Shown here: piece after piece, positions 22,153 through 25,158 of the stretch
How the letters are laid out: each line of letters starts with the position of its first letter
Numbering within the stretch: the stretch's first letter is position 1
Origin: JBLHHI01 sp047614125
GTDB lineage: Bacteria; Bacteroidota; Bacteroidia; NS11-12g; UBA9320
DNA: 25,158 bases
Direction of reading: 5' to 3'
NCBI GenBank assembly: GCA_047614125.1
Contig: JBLHHI010000043.1
Span: forward strand, 1-25,158
Made by a program: the position numbers and the translations under genes
Notes under the pieces: generated by a model
Told to the model about the DNA's origin: nothing
The model's input: only the letters and a program-made list of their open reading frames with translations
Database searches by the model: none

Positions 22153-24011
22153 CCGTCGCGCTTTCGGGTAACCCCAACTGCGGAAAATCTTCGTTGTTCA
22201 ATATCCTTACGGGTTTAAGCCAAAAAATTACCAATATCCCGGGTACTACCATTGAATGCAAGCTTGGTTTTGCTACCATTAATGGGAAAAGATATCGAAT
22301 CATTGACACCCCAGGCACGTACAGCATCGATGCCAAATCGGAAGATGAAGCGGCAGCAACCGGAATATATAAATCGGGTTCTAAACTCGAACCCGACCTC
22401 ATTGTTTACATTGCAGATGCCACCAACTTAAAGCGCAACCTGCTTTATTTCAGTCAGTTGTCGGATTTGAACAAGCCCATGCTCTTGGTGCTAAACATGG
22501 TTGATGTGGCTAATTTTAAGGGGATAGAAGTAGATGTGGAGCGTCTAGAACGCGAGCTGGGAATTAAAGTAATCACCACAAATGCTCGGGTAGGGGATGG
22601 AGTTAAGGAGCTGAAGGAGGCCATACCGATTTCTACCTTTAAGTCGCACTATCCATTTTTATCGGATGAAGCCGATGTTGAACCGCTGGTGATGCGCTAT
22701 CAACAAATCAACAAACTGCTAGAACGGGTGGTTACTCGCAAATCACAGCGCGAATTAATTACCGCTAAACTCGATCCCATCTTAACCCATCCCGTTTGGG
22801 GCTATTTGATCTTCCTCTTAGTTCTCTTGGTTATTTTTCAAAGTGTGTTTAAGTTGGCTGAATGGCCAATGGAGCAAATTGAACTGGGCTTTGATTGGAT
22901 GGGGAAACAGGTTTTTAACAACCTGCCCGAATCTTGGATTCGGAGCTTAATCGTAAATGGTTTGCTGGCCGGGTTGGCTGGGGTTATCGTTTTTATCCCT
23001 CAAATAGCCATTCTCTTTGTGTTTATGAGCATTTTGGAAGACACTGGGTACTTAGCGCGTGTGAGTTTTATTATGGATAAGATCTTGCGTGGCCTGGGAT
23101 TGAGTGGGAAGTCGGTTGTGCCCTTGCTCAGCGGTGCGGCTTGTGCCATACCGGCTATTATGGCAACAAGAAACATCGAAAACTGGAAAGATCGCATCAT
23201 CACCATTATGGTTACCCCGCTTATGAGTTGCTCAGCTCGTTTGCCCGTTTATACCCTACTCATTTCGTTGGCTGTTCCAAATACCTATATTTTGGGAATC
23301 TTTAGTTTAAAAGGCCTGGTTTTGCTAATCATGTATGTAATTGGAACGATGGCCAGTTTAATTGCTGCAGTAATTTTTAAGATATTCATTAAGCAAAAGA
23401 GTCTGAACTATTTCATAATGGAATTGCCAATGTATCATCCCCCTCGATGGAAAAATGTTGGCTTAATGGTTTGGATTAAATCTAAAAGCTTTGTAACAGA
23501 GGCCGGGAAAGTGATCTTAGTGGTTTCTGTAATTCTCTGGTTTCTTGCAAGTTACGGCCCACCTAAAGGTGTAGATACAGGGTATGTACCCATCGAAACC
23601 GAAAATCTTGATGAGTCGTATGCCGGCCATTTTGGTAAAACCATTGAACCAGTAATTAAACCTTTGGGCTTTAATTGGAAGATTGGAATTGCCTTGCTTA
23701 CCTCTTTTGCAGCCCGCGAAGTCTTTGTAGGAACCATGAGCACAATTTATAGTGTGGATGATGGAGAAAATTTAACCTTGTTGCGCGACAAGCTTAGAAA
23801 TGAAAAAGATCCAGAGACTGGCGAACCGGTTTATTCGTTGGTGGTGGTGTTCTCGCTTATGATCTTTTATGCCTTTGCTATGCAATGTGTTAGTACGCTT
23901 GCCGTGGTTTATAAAGAAACAAAAAGCCTAAAATGGCCCATCATTCAATTTGTGTACATGACTGCGCTGGCGTATGTATCGAGCCTTTTTGTGTATCAAG
24001 TTTTTTCGTAA
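22125..24011 (+). CDS. feoB: Ferrous iron transporter B
   Basis: A 628-residue inner-membrane Fe(II) permease with an N-terminal G-protein domain. GTPase motifs: G1 GNPNCGKS (15-22), G2 PGTT (39-42), G3 DTPG (61-64) and G4 NMVD (124-127). The motif LDPILTHPVWGYLIF opens the membrane part, which has two Gate-type halves; PLLSGAACAIPAIMATR and TSFAAREVFVGTM are the conserved cysteine- and glycine-rich segments. TTG 22125 is the only usable start, because a stop (TGA at 22110) lies just upstream in frame and no ATG precedes the G1 motif. It overlaps feoA by 28 bp. It is somewhat shorter than E. coli FeoB, mainly at the C-terminus, and no feoC follows. Confidence 0.96.
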   Translation: MDATKKTELTVALSGNPNCGKSSLFNILTGLSQKITNIPGTTIECKLGFATINGKRYRIIDTPGTYSIDAKSEDEAAATGIYKSGSKLEPDLIVYIADATNLKRNLLYFSQLSDLNKPMLLVLNMVDVANFKGIEVDVERLERELGIKVITTNARVGDGVKELKEAIPISTFKSHYPFLSDEADVEPLVMRYQQINKLLERVVTRKSQRELITAKLDPILTHPVWGYLIFLLVLLVIFQSVFKLAEWPMEQIELGFDWMGKQVFNNLPESWIRSLIVNGLLAGLAGVIVFIPQIAILFVFMSILEDTGYLARVSFIMDKILRGLGLSGKSVVPLLSGAACAIPAIMATRNIENWKDRIITIMVTPLMSCSARLPVYTLLISLAVPNTYILGIFSLKGLVLLIMYVIGTMASLIAAVIFKIFIKQKSLNYFIMELPMYHPPRWKNVGLMVWIKSKSFVTEAGKVILVVSVILWFLASYGPPKGVDTGYVPIETENLDESYAGHFGKTIEPVIKPLGFNWKIGIALLTSFAAREVFVGTMSTIYSVDDGENLTLLRDKLRNEKDPETGEPVYSLVVVFSLMIFYAFAMQCVSTLAVVYKETKSLKWPIIQFVYMTALAYVSSLFVYQVFS

Positions 24012-24017
24012 TTGGAG

Positions 24018-24061
24018 GTAGTAACCTGAATTCAAAATATGAATCGAACTCAGGTTACTAC
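24018..24061. terminator. Long hairpin between convergent feoB and eamA-type genes
   Basis: GTAGTAACCTGA (24018-24029) pairs perfectly with TCAGGTTACTAC (24050-24061), with an inner ATTC/GAAT pair in the loop. It fills the 46-bp gap and includes the TAG stop of the minus-strand gene. There is no T-run on either side, so it may be a two-way terminator or a 3'-end stabiliser. Confidence 0.55.
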
Positions 24062-25017
24062 GCTTCCCGAATAATTTTGGCTTTAACCCGTTTATCAGTA
24101 ATCTTCATCAAAAACGGATGTAAGATAACGGAACAAAGAATTAAGGCACTACCCCAATAAAAGGACGGCGTTAATTGGTCGTTTTCTTGAAACAACACAA
24201 CGGCCATCAACATGCCGTAAATGGGCTCGAGATTAATGGCTAAGTTGGTGGTAAAGGCCGAGAGTATTTTTAATGCATACAGCGAGAGTGCGTATGCCAC
24301 TGATGTACACAGAATTCCCAAGATTAACAAATACCAGAACGAGTGAATATAATAACCTGCTACGGCGTGTTTGCTTATTAAATCGTCTCGAAACAATGAG
24401 TAGTTTTCTAAATTAAAACCACCTTCATAAACCAAAATCACAATACTTAAAAACACAAAGCCCGAAAAAAGTTCGATGCTGGTAATCGACAGTGTTCTAT
24501 GATTGCCCATGTATTGCTTGTTCAACACGGAGAAAAGGGCAGCCAAAAATGCGGAGAGCAAACCCACACCAATGGCTAAATGATAGGCGGCGCCCACATT
24601 GAGTATTAATAAAATTCCAAATACAACCAACACGCCTAACAAACTCTCGATGGCCTGAAATTTGGATTTGGTAATTAAGGGTTCTAGAAATGAGGTAAAT
24701 ATGGTTGAGGTTGCCAAACAAGCTAACGGAATACTCGCACTATCGCCCAGCTTGATGCTGCCGTAAAAGGTGAGCCAATGAAGACTTACAATCACGCCAA
24801 TTCCAGCAAACCTCAAAAAATCTTTTCGTGGCATGTTCCGAATTCCTCGAACCACCCCGGGCAGTAAAACGAGACCAATCACCGAGATCCACATCCGATG
24901 CCAAACCAAAGCCAGTCCATCAAATACGATGAGTTTTCCAAGAATGGCAGTTACTCCAAAAAGCAATACTGCAATGTGTATTTGTAGGTACGCCGTTGTT
25001 TTTTCCGTTTTAATCAC
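24058..25017 (-). CDS. EamA/DMT-superfamily transporter
   Basis: A 319-residue inner-membrane protein with about ten hydrophobic helices in two EamA repeats. The first begins LQIHIAVLLFGVTAILGKLI; the second covers about 150-300 with AVAGYYIHSFWYLLILGILC and AINLEPIYGMLMAVVLF, the latter being the conserved proline/glutamate segment near the end of EamA proteins. The C-terminus is short and basic. The family exports amino acids, nucleobases, drugs and other metabolites; the substrate here cannot be read from the sequence. The start is GTG 25017. It is convergent with feoB and divergent from the gene starting at 25052. Confidence 0.9.
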   Translation of the reverse strand: MIKTEKTTAYLQIHIAVLLFGVTAILGKLIVFDGLALVWHRMWISVIGLVLLPGVVRGIRNMPRKDFLRFAGIGVIVSLHWLTFYGSIKLGDSASIPLACLATSTIFTSFLEPLITKSKFQAIESLLGVLVVFGILLILNVGAAYHLAIGVGLLSAFLAALFSVLNKQYMGNHRTLSITSIELFSGFVFLSIVILVYEGGFNLENYSLFRDDLISKHAVAGYYIHSFWYLLILGILCTSVAYALSLYALKILSAFTTNLAINLEPIYGMLMAVVLFQENDQLTPSFYWGSALILCSVILHPFLMKITDKRVKAKIIREA

Positions 25018-25051
25018 AGATGATATTTGTCAAAACCAGATTGCTTCAAAC

Positions 25052-25158
25052 ATGAATCAAACCGAGGTTAATGCACCAATTTTAGAAAGCAAAACAACAA
25101 TCGCTGCCAAGGAAAGTGAAGTGGAAAAGGCCAAAGATGAGGTGGCGAAGTACAAAGA
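25052..25158 (+). CDS. Start of an unidentified gene, cut by the window edge
   Basis: ATG 25052 opens 35 codons that run to the end of the window without a stop. The visible part is highly charged and rich in Lys, Glu and Ala (KESEVEKAKDEVAKYK), which suggests a helical or coiled-coil N-terminus. Too little is present to name a family. It is divergent from the EamA transporter, with 34 bp between the two starts. Confidence 0.5.
   Translation, partial: MNQTEVNAPILESKTTIAAKESEVEKAKDEVAKYK

Overview
The window looks like a piece of a Bacteroidota chromosome, probably from a Flavobacteriales/Cytophagales-like lineage. The evidence is a surface protein with a type IX secretion (T9SS) sorting tail, the pdxA-yceD-rpmF-plsX-fabH-accB-accC gene order, almost no Shine-Dalgarno sequences, and several Bacteroidota-type -7 boxes (TAnnTTTG). 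It is AT-rich and densely coded on both strands. No tRNA, rRNA, CRISPR array, insertion sequence or phage gene was seen.

Layout. (1) 1-2035: the 3' part of a secreted beta-helix protein. (2) 2036-2706: gene-free, with two copies of a hairpin-forming repeat. (3) 2707-5649 (-): a SNF2-family helicase-like ATPase. (4) 5782-11531 (-): seven genes joining vitamin B6 synthesis (pdxA), ribosome protein L32 and its partner DUF177 (rpmF, yceD), phospholipid and fatty-acid initiation (plsX, fabH) and acetyl-CoA carboxylase (accB, accC). (5) 11532-11830: gene-free, with a strong hairpin and T-run on the + strand that may end a small RNA. (6) 11831-19050: the most unusual region. A minus-strand single-domain response regulator is divergent from a five-gene plus-strand operon in which every junction overlaps. 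Its products are a ThiF/E1-like plus nitroreductase fusion (Rv1355c/MoeY-like), a GNAT acyltransferase resembling autoinducer or N-acyl amino acid synthases, a 7TMR-DISM sensor histidine kinase, a receiver protein carrying a degenerate kinase domain, and a single-domain receiver. (7) 19073-20200 (-): a YbhN/LPG-synthase-type membrane protein. (8) 20270-21733 (-): NADP-type isocitrate dehydrogenase. (9) 21907-24011: feoA-feoB ferrous iron uptake, with palindromes upstream. (10) 24058-25017 (-): an EamA/DMT exporter. (11) 25052 to the edge: the start of an unidentified gene.

How the genes may work together. The acc/fab/plsX block supplies malonyl-CoA, the first acyl-ACP and acyl-phosphate. The 12.5-19.05 kb operon pairs two enzymes that could build a modified or acylated small molecule with a membrane sensor kinase and receivers that could perceive and relay a signal. 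That makes it a candidate make-and-sense signalling cassette. The domain content and coupling are visible in the sequence; the ligand, chemistry and output are inference.
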